A stretch of DNA of 64,000 bases from Mycobacterium lehmannii (GTDB lineage: Bacteria > Actinomycetota > Actinomycetes > Mycobacteriales > Mycobacteriaceae), in contig NZ_NKCN01000002.1 of the NCBI RefSeq assembly GCF_002245535.1, forward strand, positions 366,078 to 430,077, in the 5' to 3' direction. Below are positions 53,568 through 62,342 of the stretch, piece by piece. A program made the position numbers and the translations under genes. Each line of letters opens with the position of its first letter. The first letter of the stretch is position 1. The notes below the pieces were generated by a model. It did not search any database and was not told the origin of the DNA. It saw nothing but the letters and a program-made list of their open reading frames with translations.

Positions 53568-54458
53568 GTGTTGGTGAAGGCGTTGGGTTATGTGGGTGTG
53601 GAGTCTCCGGATGCGAAGGAGTGGTTGGAGTTCGGTCCGGAGGTTTTGGGGATGGAGGCGGTGGAGGCGGCCAGTGGGTCGGTTCTGTTGCGGATTGATG
53701 ACGTCGATCACCGGTTGGCTGTGCATCACGGGGAGCGCAACCGGATGTTGTATGCGGGTTGGGATGTGGGCAGCGAGGATGCGCTTGAGGCTGCTGGGGA
53801 GTTGCTGCACAAGCGGGGCATTGGGTTTGAGGTGGGGACCGAGGAGGACTGCGCGGCCCGCGGTGTGTTGGGCTTTTTGACGCTGTCGGATCCTTCGGGG
53901 TTGCGTCATGAGTTGTTTTACGGTCAGAAGGTGGTGCCGGGTTCCTTCCGGCCCGGTCGTGCGATGTCGGGGTTTGTCACCGGTGCGCAGGGGTTGGGTC
54001 ATGTGGTGCTGGCGACGCCGGACCTTGCGCAGGCCGACCGGTTTTTGCGGGGGGTGTTGGGGTTCAAGAAGAGCGATGAGATTTACACCTTCATGGATCT
54101 GTGGTTTTACCACTGCAACCCGCGCCATCACAGCATCGCGTTGACTCCGATGCCGGGTGTGCGGGGACTGCACCACGTGATGGTGGAGGTGCAAAGTTTT
54201 GATGACGTGGGGATGGCTTATGACCTGTGCATGTCGCGCAACATTCCGCTGAGCATGACGTTGGGGCGCCATGTCAACGATCGGATGGTGTCGTTTTACG
54301 TGCGCACACCGAGCGGGTTTGACCTCGAGTACGGCTGGGATGCGGTCACCGTCGACGAGGAAACCTGGACAGTCGCTCAGTACGACCGACCCAGTGTGTG
54401 GGGCCACCAGATGGTCGCCCAAACACCACCAGGCGCACTCGAAGCCGCAACAACATGA
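53568..54458 (+). CDS. Type I extradiol dioxygenase, copy 2
   Basis: A 296-residue dioxygenase, 10 residues different from the copy at 1957-2847 and sharing the same G/T-rich codon usage. All ligands (H145, H202/H203, E254) are kept. Changes cluster at residues 71-97 and 259-263. It starts at GTG 53568 behind GAAAGG, where copy 1 has ATG. Here it sits in a complete upper-pathway module (dehydrogenase, dioxygenase, RHO alpha-beta), so this is probably the original genomic context. Confidence 0.9.
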   Translation: MLVKALGYVGVESPDAKEWLEFGPEVLGMEAVEAASGSVLLRIDDVDHRLAVHHGERNRMLYAGWDVGSEDALEAAGELLHKRGIGFEVGTEEDCAARGVLGFLTLSDPSGLRHELFYGQKVVPGSFRPGRAMSGFVTGAQGLGHVVLATPDLAQADRFLRGVLGFKKSDEIYTFMDLWFYHCNPRHHSIALTPMPGVRGLHHVMVEVQSFDDVGMAYDLCMSRNIPLSMTLGRHVNDRMVSFYVRTPSGFDLEYGWDAVTVDEETWTVAQYDRPSVWGHQMVAQTPPGALEAATT

Positions 54459-54530
54459 ACGCCGCAATCACGAGAACATCTGTCCAAGAGAACATTACGC
54501 AGCCCAATCCAAGAAACGTAGGAGAAGTAC

Positions 54531-55931
54531 ATGTCTATTGTCGGTAAGAACGACATTCAGCAACTGGTAGCGGCGGGCCAAGAAGGCCTTGCTAAGGGCC
54601 GTCTGCCCGCCGGGCTGGTCGCCAACGCAGAACTCCACAAGCTCGAAGCTCAGCGAGTCTTCGGCCGGTGCTGGCAATTCCTGGCCCACGAGACGGAGAT
54701 CCCCCAGGCAGGGGACTACGTGGTCCGATATCTGGGTGGCGGTTCGATCATCGTTGTCCGCGGCGAAGACGGCGAAGTGCGCGCCATGGCGAACTCGTGT
54801 CGGCACCGCGGAACAATGCTGTGCCGCACGGAGATGGGCAACACTTCGCACTTCCGCTGCCCCTATCACGGCTGGACCTACCGCAATACCGGAACTCTGG
54901 CGGGTGTACCCGCACAAAAAGAGGTCTATGGGGTCGAGATGGACAAGAACGAGTGGAGTCTTACCCAGGTTCCGCGCCTCGAGAACTACCGCGGAATGAT
55001 ATTCGGTTGCCTGGACGAGAAGGCAGAACCTCTCGTTGATTATTTGGGCGATATGGCGTGGTATCTGGACCTGATCACCCAGAAGTCCAAGGGTGGACTG
55101 GAGGTGCGGGGTGAGCCCCAGCGTTGGATCATCGACTCCAACTGGAAGCTCGGCGCGGACAACTTTGTCGGGGACGCCTACCACACGTTGATGACGCACC
55201 GATCGGCGGTCGAGCTCGGTCTGGCTCCGCCCGATCCGAAATTCGCGTCGGAGCCGGCGCATATCAGTCTCTCCAACGGTCACGGCCTCGGCGTCCTCGG
55301 GGTGCCGCCCGGGCAACCGATGCCGCCCTTTATGAACTATCCACCCGAGATCGTCGATGGACTCGCAGCGGCTTACGGCGATCAGGACCGCGCAGACATG
55401 CTTCAGCGTTCGGCCTTCATTCACGGCACGGTCTTTCCCAACCTGTCGTTCCTCAACGTCCTCATCGGTAAGGACAACAAGTCAATGCCAGTGCCGATGT
55501 TGACATTTCGGCTGTGGCGTCCACTGTCACACGACACGATGGAAGTCTGGTCGTGGTTTCTCGTCGAGAAGGATGCCGACGAAGAGTTCAAACAGCAGTC
55601 GTATGAGACCTACGTACGAACGTTCGGCATCTCCGGTGTGTTCGAACAGGACGACGCCGAGACTTGGCGCTCCATCACTGCGGGAACGCAAGGCATTCTC
55701 GCAGGCAGCCAGACACTCAACTTCGAGATGGGCATGGGTGTGCTGACCAGCGACGACACGTGGAAGGGGCCCGGTCGTCCCCTGTCCAGCGGGTACGCGG
55801 AGCGTAACCAACGCGAATTCTGGGGTCGCCTGTTGGAGTTACTCACCGACTCAGGCGATGACGCCAGCGAAACCGAGCCCAAACCCCAACTACTCGCGCA
55901 ATCTCGGACCAATGCAGACGAGGTCGCCTGA
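54531..55931 (+). CDS. RHO alpha subunit 6 (NidA3-like)
   Basis: A 466-residue RHO catalytic subunit: Rieske ligands C90, H92, C110 and H113; iron site D215, H218, H223 and FEQDD near residue 380. It is closest to alpha 3 in this window (shared GRCWQFL/GRTWQFL, EFKQQSYETYVRTFG). ATG 54531 has GTAGGAGAAG upstream. With the upstream dehydrogenase and extradiol dioxygenase it would start a PAH or bicyclic aromatic pathway. A tail of about 25 residues after the conserved end is charged and variable. Confidence 0.92.
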   Translation: MSIVGKNDIQQLVAAGQEGLAKGRLPAGLVANAELHKLEAQRVFGRCWQFLAHETEIPQAGDYVVRYLGGGSIIVVRGEDGEVRAMANSCRHRGTMLCRTEMGNTSHFRCPYHGWTYRNTGTLAGVPAQKEVYGVEMDKNEWSLTQVPRLENYRGMIFGCLDEKAEPLVDYLGDMAWYLDLITQKSKGGLEVRGEPQRWIIDSNWKLGADNFVGDAYHTLMTHRSAVELGLAPPDPKFASEPAHISLSNGHGLGVLGVPPGQPMPPFMNYPPEIVDGLAAAYGDQDRADMLQRSAFIHGTVFPNLSFLNVLIGKDNKSMPVPMLTFRLWRPLSHDTMEVWSWFLVEKDADEEFKQQSYETYVRTFGISGVFEQDDAETWRSITAGTQGILAGSQTLNFEMGMGVLTSDDTWKGPGRPLSSGYAERNQREFWGRLLELLTDSGDDASETEPKPQLLAQSRTNADEVA

Positions 55932-55995
55932 TGAGGCATCAGGCACCTGCTTGTCTCACAACCACAATCAACCAAGTCATAAAGGATGGTGTGCC

Positions 55996-56514
55996 ATGGT
56001 AGCGACGGTCGAGCAACAGCTTCTGCTCCGCTGCGAGATGGAGAACTTCCTGTTCCAAGAGGCGGAACTGTTAAATGACGGCCGGTTTCACGATTGGCTG
56101 GAATTGTGTGCCGAAGATATCCGGTACATCATCCCGGTGCGCATGAGTAGAGAACGGGCCAACGGCGACGGAAATTCGACGACAATGACCCACTGGGACG
56201 ACGACTACGCAGGCTTGCAGCTGCGGGTGCTACGTCTGGACACCGAATACGCATGGGCAGAAGATCCGCCCTCACGGATCCGACACCACGTGTCGAATGT
56301 GCGGGTACAGCCCGGGATAGGGACGGACGAATACGATGTCCGCTCCAATCTCCTCGTGTTCCGAAATAGAGGGGACAGTCCGCAGCACGACCTCATCTCT
56401 GCGGAGCGCCACGATGTCATCCGCCGCAGTGAGATGGGCCTGCGGTTAGCGAGCCGACGGGTAGTGCTTGATCACGCCGTTGTCGGCACCCACAACCTGG
56501 CTAACTTCTTTTAA
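55996..56514 (+). CDS. RHO beta subunit 6
   Basis: A 172-residue RHO beta subunit: EMENFLFQEAELLNDGRFHDWLEL, THWDDDYAGLQLRVLR and SRIRHHVSNVRV, ending LLDH-like VVLDHAVVGTHNLANFF. ATG 55996 is preceded by AAAGGATGG; the longer open frame upstream overlaps alpha 6 and is not used. Confidence 0.9.
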   Translation: MVATVEQQLLLRCEMENFLFQEAELLNDGRFHDWLELCAEDIRYIIPVRMSRERANGDGNSTTMTHWDDDYAGLQLRVLRLDTEYAWAEDPPSRIRHHVSNVRVQPGIGTDEYDVRSNLLVFRNRGDSPQHDLISAERHDVIRRSEMGLRLASRRVVLDHAVVGTHNLANFF

Positions 56515-56561
56515 CGGGTGACGTTGAGGTTGCATCACTTAACGCCTAGGAAGGTGCAGTC

Positions 56562-56780
56562 GTGACAGGCGATGCCAGCACGGAAACGACCATCGCGAAC
56601 GAGTTCGCGTTCGTCACTGTCGACAAAATCTATACCCGCAACGGAGAGCGGTTGGAGATCGCCAGTCCCCGCCTTGGGTTCCGTATTCAGCTCGACCCAC
56701 TGGAACTTGAGAGTCTGTCGTGGCAAACCAAGGAGAGCCTTTCTCGGTTTCTTCAAGACCCCTACGGTCCCCGCGATTGA
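56562..56780 (+). CDS. Small conserved protein of aromatic clusters
   Basis: A 72-residue protein (EFAFVTVDKIYTRNGERLEIASPRLG, then IQLDPLELESLSWQ). Similar small proteins accompany RHO genes in actinobacteria and are sometimes labelled as dihydrodiol dehydrogenase, although they have no dehydrogenase fold. GTG 56562 has AGGAAGG upstream. Its place between RHO beta and ferredoxin suggests an accessory role in this oxygenase system. Confidence 0.7.
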   Translation: MTGDASTETTIANEFAFVTVDKIYTRNGERLEIASPRLGFRIQLDPLELESLSWQTKESLSRFLQDPYGPRD

Positions 56781-56927
56781 GGTGGCGCCAGAACGCAGTA
56801 GCGGATCGTTTCTCGTTCACCCTTTCACAGATGGTCGGCGGGACGTCTGTAAGACAACTGCAGGCGCCTCGGCCTGGGACCGCTTGAGCCATGTCGGTGA
56901 GGGGCGCACTTAGTGAGGAGTGGACAA

Positions 56928-57137
56928 ATGGTCCATGCGGAAGTCGATCCACGTCGGTGCTGCGGCTACCGTTTGTGCGTGGACGTCGCGCCAGACGTCT
57001 TCGCGATCAACGCCGCTGGGAAGGCGGAAACATTGGTGGGCGACATTCCGGTTGGTCTAGTAGTCGCAGCCCGTGCGGCATCGCACGAATGCCCGTCGGC
57101 GGCGATCACCATACGCGATGCCGACCGCCAGCAATAA
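56928..57137 (+). CDS. Single-cluster ferredoxin, CxxYxxC type, of RHO module 6
   Basis: A 69-residue ferredoxin with C11, Y14, C17 and C55-P, plus an extra Cys at C12. Ligand spacing equals that of the ferredoxin at 41121. ATG 56928 follows GAGGAG at 7 nt; GTG 56913 is less likely. It probably delivers electrons to RHO 6; no reductase is encoded nearby. Confidence 0.85.
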   Translation: MVHAEVDPRRCCGYRLCVDVAPDVFAINAAGKAETLVGDIPVGLVVAARAASHECPSAAITIRDADRQQ

Positions 57138-57211
57138 CGCCGCTAACGGCTCACATCAGAAGAAGGCCGATAGCTCCTCGACGACGTGATGGGATTGTTA
57201 GAGGTTGAGCT

Positions 57212-57472
57212 ATGAGAACGGCTGTCGTCTATCGTCGGCTTGCAACAGCCGCAAAAGATGGCTTCGCAAAGGACAACTACAACGCGCCTGATGAAGTGCA
57301 ATTCGAGCTATGCGTTTTCTCTGATGGCCGTGTCGCGCAGCGCTGGATGGTGGGCGCTGGCTCTTGCGTTTGGTGGGATGACCTAGACCATCTGTATAAA
57401 GTGCACATCTACGCGCACCCTGATTACGGAACCAAGGTTGTCTGGTCCGACGGCGAGGTCGAGGAGCTATGA
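57212..57472 (+). CDS. Hypothetical 86-residue protein
   Basis: A small acidic protein (LCVFSDGRVAQRWMVGAGSCVWWDDLDHLYKVH) with no family I recognise. It has a plausible AGAGGTTGA ribosome binding site and no signal or membrane segment. The base composition is lower in GC than its neighbours. It may belong to the module as an accessory gene or be of foreign origin. Confidence 0.5.
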   Translation: MRTAVVYRRLATAAKDGFAKDNYNAPDEVQFELCVFSDGRVAQRWMVGAGSCVWWDDLDHLYKVHIYAHPDYGTKVVWSDGEVEEL

Positions 57473-57559
57473 AAGCTGGTGCCATTACGACGCCTCACGT
57501 CCAACCTGGTGCCGGTCATGATCACCGCAGCCACACCGCCGGGTGTCCGCCCCAAACCT

Positions 57560-57574
57560 CTCTGATTAACAGAG
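57560..57574 (+). promoter_or_regulatory. Palindrome CTCTG-ATTAA-CAGAG before AraC-type gene
   Basis: It has perfect 5-bp arms and the same 15-bp length and TCTG-N5-CAGA core as the site at 51428. A -10-like TAGAAT follows at 57586-57591. It lies about 150 nt upstream of the regulator start, so it may mediate its regulation. Confidence 0.55.
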
Positions 57575-57722
57575 CCCTCTTCTACTAGAATGGTTTTGTG
57601 CATGCGGTCCGTGACGCACGACCCTGAGTCAGGGGGCCAGACCTTCGGCGTTGGTGTTCGGCGGAGCGACAGACTCTGTCGGCGAGCTGCGTTTTCCGCA
57701 GCGAGAAAGTGAGGTGTTGCCA

Positions 57723-58724
57723 ATGGCGGCGACGGCGAAGATCGCGGAATCGTACTTTAGCCGACGGGAAACCGTATGCACTGAACAGTTGAGCGCGGCC
57801 GAGCACCTCGCTTCGGAAATTTTCACGCCGCACCGTCTCCGCTTCTCCGGGCGCGGCCAGCGGTTGAATGCCCGGCTCAGCGCCGCCCGCATCGGTGCTG
57901 TGACCATCGGTTACCTGCGGTACGGTGCGGATGTCGAACTCGTCAATTCGACTGCACTCGATGATTACCACATCAACGTTCCCCTCACGAGCCACGCCGA
58001 TTCGTGGTGCGGCTCAGCCACTGCTCAAGCGACGCCCACGCAGGCGGCGGTTTTCCTCCCAGGCCGTCCTGCTGGCATCAAGTGGGCCGCCGACTGTGGC
58101 CAGCTATGCGTGAAGTTCAGCCGCGCGGATCTGGAACTCGAACTCGAAGGCTTGCTTGGAAGACCTGCGATTAGACCGTTGAATATCACGCATAGCATGA
58201 ACCTGACGGCGGACAGCAGCCGGGCTTGGCTTGCGCTGCTATCGATACTGTACCGAGAGGTCTCTCGCCCTGAGAGCATCGTGCAACATCCGATGACCGG
58301 GCGACATTTCGAACACTTGCTTATGCATGGGTTTCTACTCGCCCAACCCCATTACCAGGCCATGGCGCTCGCCGCCGGCGACCAACAAGCGGCGCCGCCG
58401 CCCAAAGTGCTGAGGACAGCACTCGACCTGATTGAGGAGCATCCCGAACGGAGTTGGACGACAACCGATCTTGCGCGCGAGGTTGGTATCGGTGTCCGCG
58501 CTCTTCAAGAGAGCTTCAGGCGGCACGTCGGGGTTCCCCCGCTCACGTATCTGCGCGAAGTCCGGCTAATCCGTGCGCACGCAGAACTGGCGGCGTCGTC
58601 CGAGGGTGCCGTCACTGTTGCTCGCGTAGCGATGAAGTGGGGCTTTGGTCATTTGGGTCGCTTCAGCGCGGACTATCGGCGCAAGTTCGGCGTCACTCCC
58701 CAACATACTTTGCGCGCGAGCTGA
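57723..58724 (+). CDS. AraC/XylS-family transcriptional regulator
   Basis: A protein of about 333 residues. The N-terminal part (residues about 20-200) matches the AraC-binding-like domain 2 found in XylS/BenR-type activators of aromatic pathways; the C-terminal HTH_18 domain covers about 230-330 (WTTTDLAREVGIGVRALQESFRRHVG, then VARVAMKWGFGHLGRFSADYRRKFG). ATG 57723 has GAGGTG upstream; an open frame from TTG 57651 is longer. It is positioned to activate the RHO 6 module in answer to an aromatic ligand. Confidence 0.88.
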   Translation: MAATAKIAESYFSRRETVCTEQLSAAEHLASEIFTPHRLRFSGRGQRLNARLSAARIGAVTIGYLRYGADVELVNSTALDDYHINVPLTSHADSWCGSATAQATPTQAAVFLPGRPAGIKWAADCGQLCVKFSRADLELELEGLLGRPAIRPLNITHSMNLTADSSRAWLALLSILYREVSRPESIVQHPMTGRHFEHLLMHGFLLAQPHYQAMALAAGDQQAAPPPKVLRTALDLIEEHPERSWTTTDLAREVGIGVRALQESFRRHVGVPPLTYLREVRLIRAHAELAASSEGAVTVARVAMKWGFGHLGRFSADYRRKFGVTPQHTLRAS

Positions 58725-58732
58725 ATTCGCCT

Positions 58733-58745
58733 TGGCGCAGCGCCA
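58733..58745. terminator. Palindrome between convergent genes
   Basis: TGGCGCAGCGCCA is a perfect 13-bp palindrome in the 38-nt gap between the convergent AraC-type and ketopantoate-reductase-like genes. It may serve as a short bidirectional terminator, but has no T-run. Confidence 0.3.
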
Positions 58746-58762
58746 TCGAACGGCGTCAGCGG

Positions 58763-59767
58763 CTAGGCCAGGAATCCGTCGACGGTCTTGATGATCTGGT
58801 AGGCGACTCGCAGCGTGGGCACATCCATGGCCAGTTCTTCAGCGGCGGCGACGTAAGGGCCCAGCATGAAGTCGACCTCTGTCTTACGTCGTCGCAGAAC
58901 ATCCTCGTACATCGAGGGGTGGCCCGTGTTTCCCTTCTCGCGCATTACTTTGCCCTGTCCGATGACAAACTTGATCGCCTCGTCCGTCGGAAGGGCGTCG
59001 AGTTCCTTGAGGCGGGATAGAGGCGCAAAGAAGTTCATCGGCTCGTAACCCTTCGCGCGGTAGACCGCGAGAAGGTCCTTCGCCAGCGCGACGAAGTACA
59101 TCGCTCCCTCAGGCACCTCCATGCCCTCGAAGACCGAGGCGCCAGGGATTGCGCCCAGCGCGGTGACCGACCACGCGGCCGCCAGCGCGATCTGCGCGAG
59201 CTTTTCCCACTCGACCTGCTCTATGTTGCCCACCGCCATTGCAGGAAGGCCGGCGTTACTGAAGGCAGTCGTCAGGTCGTCGACGCGCGCACTGCATGAG
59301 CCGTCAAGTTCCCCAAAGTAAGCGGTCACCTCAGCTGTTAGGTGATTGCGTACGAGGCCCGGTTCGAGCAAGGTGCCGCCCTCGATCGTGGAGGCTCCGA
59401 TCACCCGGTCCGGCCCAAGCCACCCGGCGAGAGTCGCATCTTTCACGACGGTGTTCTGCACCGACAACGCGCTGCTCACGACATCGCGCAGCCCGTCAGC
59501 CTCTGCCAGCGCCTGCGCCGTATCTTTGCCCTTCACCGCCAACACTAGGTAATCGAAGTGTCCAGTGGCCTTGGCGGTCTGGTCGACCGCTGTCAAGTTG
59601 TCGGTGATCACCAGGTCGCCCCGACGGCCCGTAATTCGGAGGCCGTCGCGGGTGATCGCCTCGGTGTGCGCCGGCCTACCGACCAGGGTGACATCCACGC
59701 CAGTGTTCGCCAAATAGCCGCCCAGGACCGAACCGAGCCCGCCCGCGCCGAGGATCAAGACGCGCAT
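58763..59767 (-). CDS. Ketopantoate reductase-family protein (PanE/ApbA type)
   Basis: A 334-residue NADP-binding enzyme: Rossmann motif GAGGLGSVLGGYL at residues 7-19, substrate-side NTVVKD and the catalytic Lys in EWEKLAQIA. Many members are not true PanE and reduce other 2-keto acids. ATG 59767 shares a base with the stop of the upstream aldolase gene (TGATG), so the two form an operon. A reductase of a keto acid released by the aldolase is a reasonable inference. Confidence 0.85.
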   Translation of the reverse strand: MRVLILGAGGLGSVLGGYLANTGVDVTLVGRPAHTEAITRDGLRITGRRGDLVITDNLTAVDQTAKATGHFDYLVLAVKGKDTAQALAEADGLRDVVSSALSVQNTVVKDATLAGWLGPDRVIGASTIEGGTLLEPGLVRNHLTAEVTAYFGELDGSCSARVDDLTTAFSNAGLPAMAVGNIEQVEWEKLAQIALAAAWSVTALGAIPGASVFEGMEVPEGAMYFVALAKDLLAVYRAKGYEPMNFFAPLSRLKELDALPTDEAIKFVIGQGKVMREKGNTGHPSMYEDVLRRRKTEVDFMLGPYVAAAEELAMDVPTLRVAYQIIKTVDGFLA

Positions 59768-60744
59768 CAAATGGCCTCCGCGGCCGTCAGCTTCTCCTGC
59801 AGAACTTCGCGCTCCGGAGCAGACAGCCGGCCTTTGACGGGCGGCCGTACCGGGCCGGCACGAAGCCCCAACAGCTCGAACCACGCCTTCAGATAAGGCA
59901 TCGCCGCGACGTAGGAACCCGTTGCCGCGATGCGGCCGATGAGCACCTCTTCGTACACCTGGCGGATTGCGTCCAGCTTCGCCGACACAGGCAGTGCCCC
60001 CGCCAGTTCACCAGCGAAGGCAAGGTCGGTGTAGTGGTGCAGTTCCTGCCGCCGTTTCCCGTACAGGATCAGGGAGAGCTCCCCATAAAGCACCTGGCCC
60101 CCGAAGAGCGCAGCATCATGCGCCCAATAGCGCTCATTCGGCTCGCTGATGACAAGGCGGTCCCCGAAGCGGCGGCGTAATGCGATGCTGTCGGTCCAAC
60201 TCAAAGTGCCATTCTTGATCCCGATGACGTTGGAGTGCTCGGCGATGCGAGCGACGGCGTCGTGGCTGTACACGAAACTAGATACCGGCGTCCGGTAGAG
60301 CACTAGCGCCAGCCCGGTGGCAGGCGCCACGAAGTCGAAGTAGTCTACGACGTCGTCGTCGGTCTTGAGCTGCACCGATGGGTTCATTATCTCGGCGCCG
60401 GTGAAGCCCAGAGACGCCACGAAGCGTAATCTTTCGACCGCCTGGTACGCCGACGAGTCCAGAATGATCGTAAACAAGGGAAGGCGGCCGGCGGTGGCGT
60501 CAGCGACTACCTCGTGGTAGCGCTGCCATTCGGCCAGTGTCATGTTCCATCCCTCAGCGAAAAAGCCGCCGACGACGAGGCCAGTGCAACCCATCTCCAC
60601 AAACGCGTCGATGTTCTGCCGCAGACCGTCCTCGTCCAGCTCGAAATCGTCGGTGAGGGGCGTGACAGGACACATATAGAAGCCTCGAAGGTTCTCGGTG
60701 GCCCACGCCCTAGCATCGGATCCGAGCGGTGTCGTGATGGTCAT
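59767..60744 (-). CDS. DapA-superfamily aldolase
   Basis: A 325-residue class I aldolase with Schiff-base K177 (IGIKNG) and Tyr Y150 (LVLYRTP). It is only distantly like the two hydratase-aldolases on the left (the GGFFAE loop in place of TTGxxGE), so it may have another substrate, such as a keto-acid aldol. It starts at the minus-strand ATG 60744 behind AAGGAA. It leads the two-gene operon with the ketopantoate reductase-like gene. Confidence 0.84.
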   Translation of the reverse strand: MTITTPLGSDARAWATENLRGFYMCPVTPLTDDFELDEDGLRQNIDAFVEMGCTGLVVGGFFAEGWNMTLAEWQRYHEVVADATAGRLPLFTIILDSSAYQAVERLRFVASLGFTGAEIMNPSVQLKTDDDVVDYFDFVAPATGLALVLYRTPVSSFVYSHDAVARIAEHSNVIGIKNGTLSWTDSIALRRRFGDRLVISEPNERYWAHDAALFGGQVLYGELSLILYGKRRQELHHYTDLAFAGELAGALPVSAKLDAIRQVYEEVLIGRIAATGSYVAAMPYLKAWFELLGLRAGPVRPPVKGRLSAPEREVLQEKLTAAEAI

Positions 60745-60959
60745 CTTGTATGCGGTTCCTTCGGCGGTAGTTCGGCAGTTTGGGGGTTTGAGGCGGACCG
60801 ACTCGCCTACTCCTCCGCTTAATGTTCGAAACTGACGGAGGGCGTTGGCTCTCTGCCGAACATTGCCGGGGAGAACCGTGGACGTCTATCCCGTAAGCGC
60901 TGCGGAGACTCCGATTCGCGCCCAACCTGTAGCACTTCGACCTTCTTGGAGATGCACCG

Positions 60960-61350
60960 ATTCGTTGCAAATCACGACAACTCGACGGCAGCCGACGGTG
61001 CTGACGGACGCACGTCGCGTCATGCGTTCGGGTACAGCAGCTCATCGTCATTACGCGTGGCGAGGTGCACCGTGGCGAGGGCAGCTGCATATGCGTGTCA
61101 AGCAAGAACTGTTCAGCCACCTCGCGCAAGCGGCCTTCCGGCCCCGCCAGCAATCCGGTGGTTCCAAATCCTGCGTACCACGTACTGTTGCCCGTCCCCG
61201 CGGCGCGGCGGTGGCGAGCCGGCGACCAACTCGGCCACAAGGCGGTGTGTGTTGGCAACCGGCAGCCCGGCCCTGCGGGCCAACTCGGACAGGTCAGCCG
61301 GTTAGCCGCTCGTCAAGGCGCTGATTGTGCTGAGCAGACACGAGTCGACA
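60960..61350 (-). pseudogene. Broken IclR-family regulator
   Basis: Minus-strand translation gives an IclR HTH in one frame: LLSTISAL before, and ADLSELARRAGLPVANTHRL then VAELVAGS within about 61230-61335, with an in-frame TAA at about 61303. The linker and ligand domain continue in another frame: GLLAGPEGRLREVAEQFLLD at about 61110-61170, then HLATRNDDELLY in a third. At least one stop and two frameshifts therefore interrupt it. It sits upstream of the minus-strand aldolase operon and was probably its regulator. Confidence 0.55.
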
Positions 61351-61745
61351 GTGGTTCTGCGCGTCGAAAAATGCCTGCCAATTTCGGGCCCCCTTCCGCT
61401 GAGTGAAATTCATCGGTTCGCCAGTCTCGAAGTCGTCGGTACCGTAGGCGCCGTGACAGCGTTGATCGACAGCAATCCCGACGGCGCCCTGGCGAGTCAG
61501 CAGGCGATCAGCGCGGAGATCGCGATCAAGTCCGGTCGCCGGCGTGATTGGGATCAGCACGTCACATCGATTTCAGTTTTGGTTCGTGTGACACCAAATT
61601 CTCAGTGGCACCCCTTGCGCATCGATCGAAGAGCCGTGGCGAGCTTGATCCTCGCTGCGCCGTCGGCCGCTGCTGGTGGGATCCCGTCCATTTTTCGATC
61701 AGTGGGACGAGGCTGCGGCCGGCCCCCCGACAGACTGCCACACTG
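61351..61745. other. Intergenic region, no supported gene
   Basis: Frames on both strands (plus 61327-61746 and minus 61294-61560) overlap the IclR remnant and lack clear protein features. The AT/GC pattern gives no obvious promoter. Confidence 0.35.
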
Positions 61746-62342
61746 ATGAAATTGCTTACGAGTAACTCGATGCACGAAAAGCGCCCTTGCCGTGACAAAT
61801 TCGACGCTTCGGTACCCACTCCACGCAGGGTGAAGACGGTCAAAGAGGGATCGGCGTCCGGTCTCCTGCCCCGTTTGACACTAGGTATCGTTGCAGTACT
61901 TGCCGTGCAAGCACTACTGATACCGCCCGTCGCGCACGGCGACAACAAGCGACTCAATGACGGCGTGGTAGCCAATGTCTACACCATTCAACGCCAGGCG
62001 GGCTGCCCGAACGACATCATCATTAGTCCGACCCTCCAGCTCGCTGCCCAGTGGCACGCTCGCGATGCGCTGGCCAACCGCAACGTCGACGGCGACATTG
62101 GATCGGATGGTTCCACGCCTCAGGTGCGGGCGGAAGCCGCGGGATTCAGCGGCGTGGTGTCTGAAACCGTTGCGATAAATCCAGCGCTCGCGTTGAGCGG
62201 CATCGAGCTGATCAACCAGTGGTATTACGACCCGGTCGATTTTGCGGTCATGTCTGACTGTGCAAACACCCGGATCGGGGTGTGGTCAGAGAATTCCATC
62301 GACCGCACAGCTGTAGTTGCGGTGTACGGCAAGCTCCAATGA
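61746..62342 (+). CDS. Secreted CAP-domain (SCP/PR1-like) protein
   Basis: A 198-residue protein. A basic leader followed by the hydrophobic stretch LTLGIVAVLAVQALLIPP and AHG gives a signal peptide or anchor. The rest (NDGVVANVYTIQRQAG, LAAQWHARDALANRN, SETVAINPA, IELINQWYYD, CANTRIGVW) matches the small CAP domains common in mycobacteria. The function is unknown. ATG 61746 or ATG 61770 are possible starts. It is not obviously linked to the catabolic genes. Confidence 0.72.
   Translation: MKLLTSNSMHEKRPCRDKFDASVPTPRRVKTVKEGSASGLLPRLTLGIVAVLAVQALLIPPVAHGDNKRLNDGVVANVYTIQRQAGCPNDIIISPTLQLAAQWHARDALANRNVDGDIGSDGSTPQVRAEAAGFSGVVSETVAINPALALSGIELINQWYYDPVDFAVMSDCANTRIGVWSENSIDRTAVVAVYGKLQ

Noticed and set aside
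61294..61560. 88-codon minus-strand frame and 139-codon plus-strand frame 61327-61746
   Set aside because: Both overlap the IclR remnant region and lack a ribosome binding site or family similarity; kept only as a spacer note.
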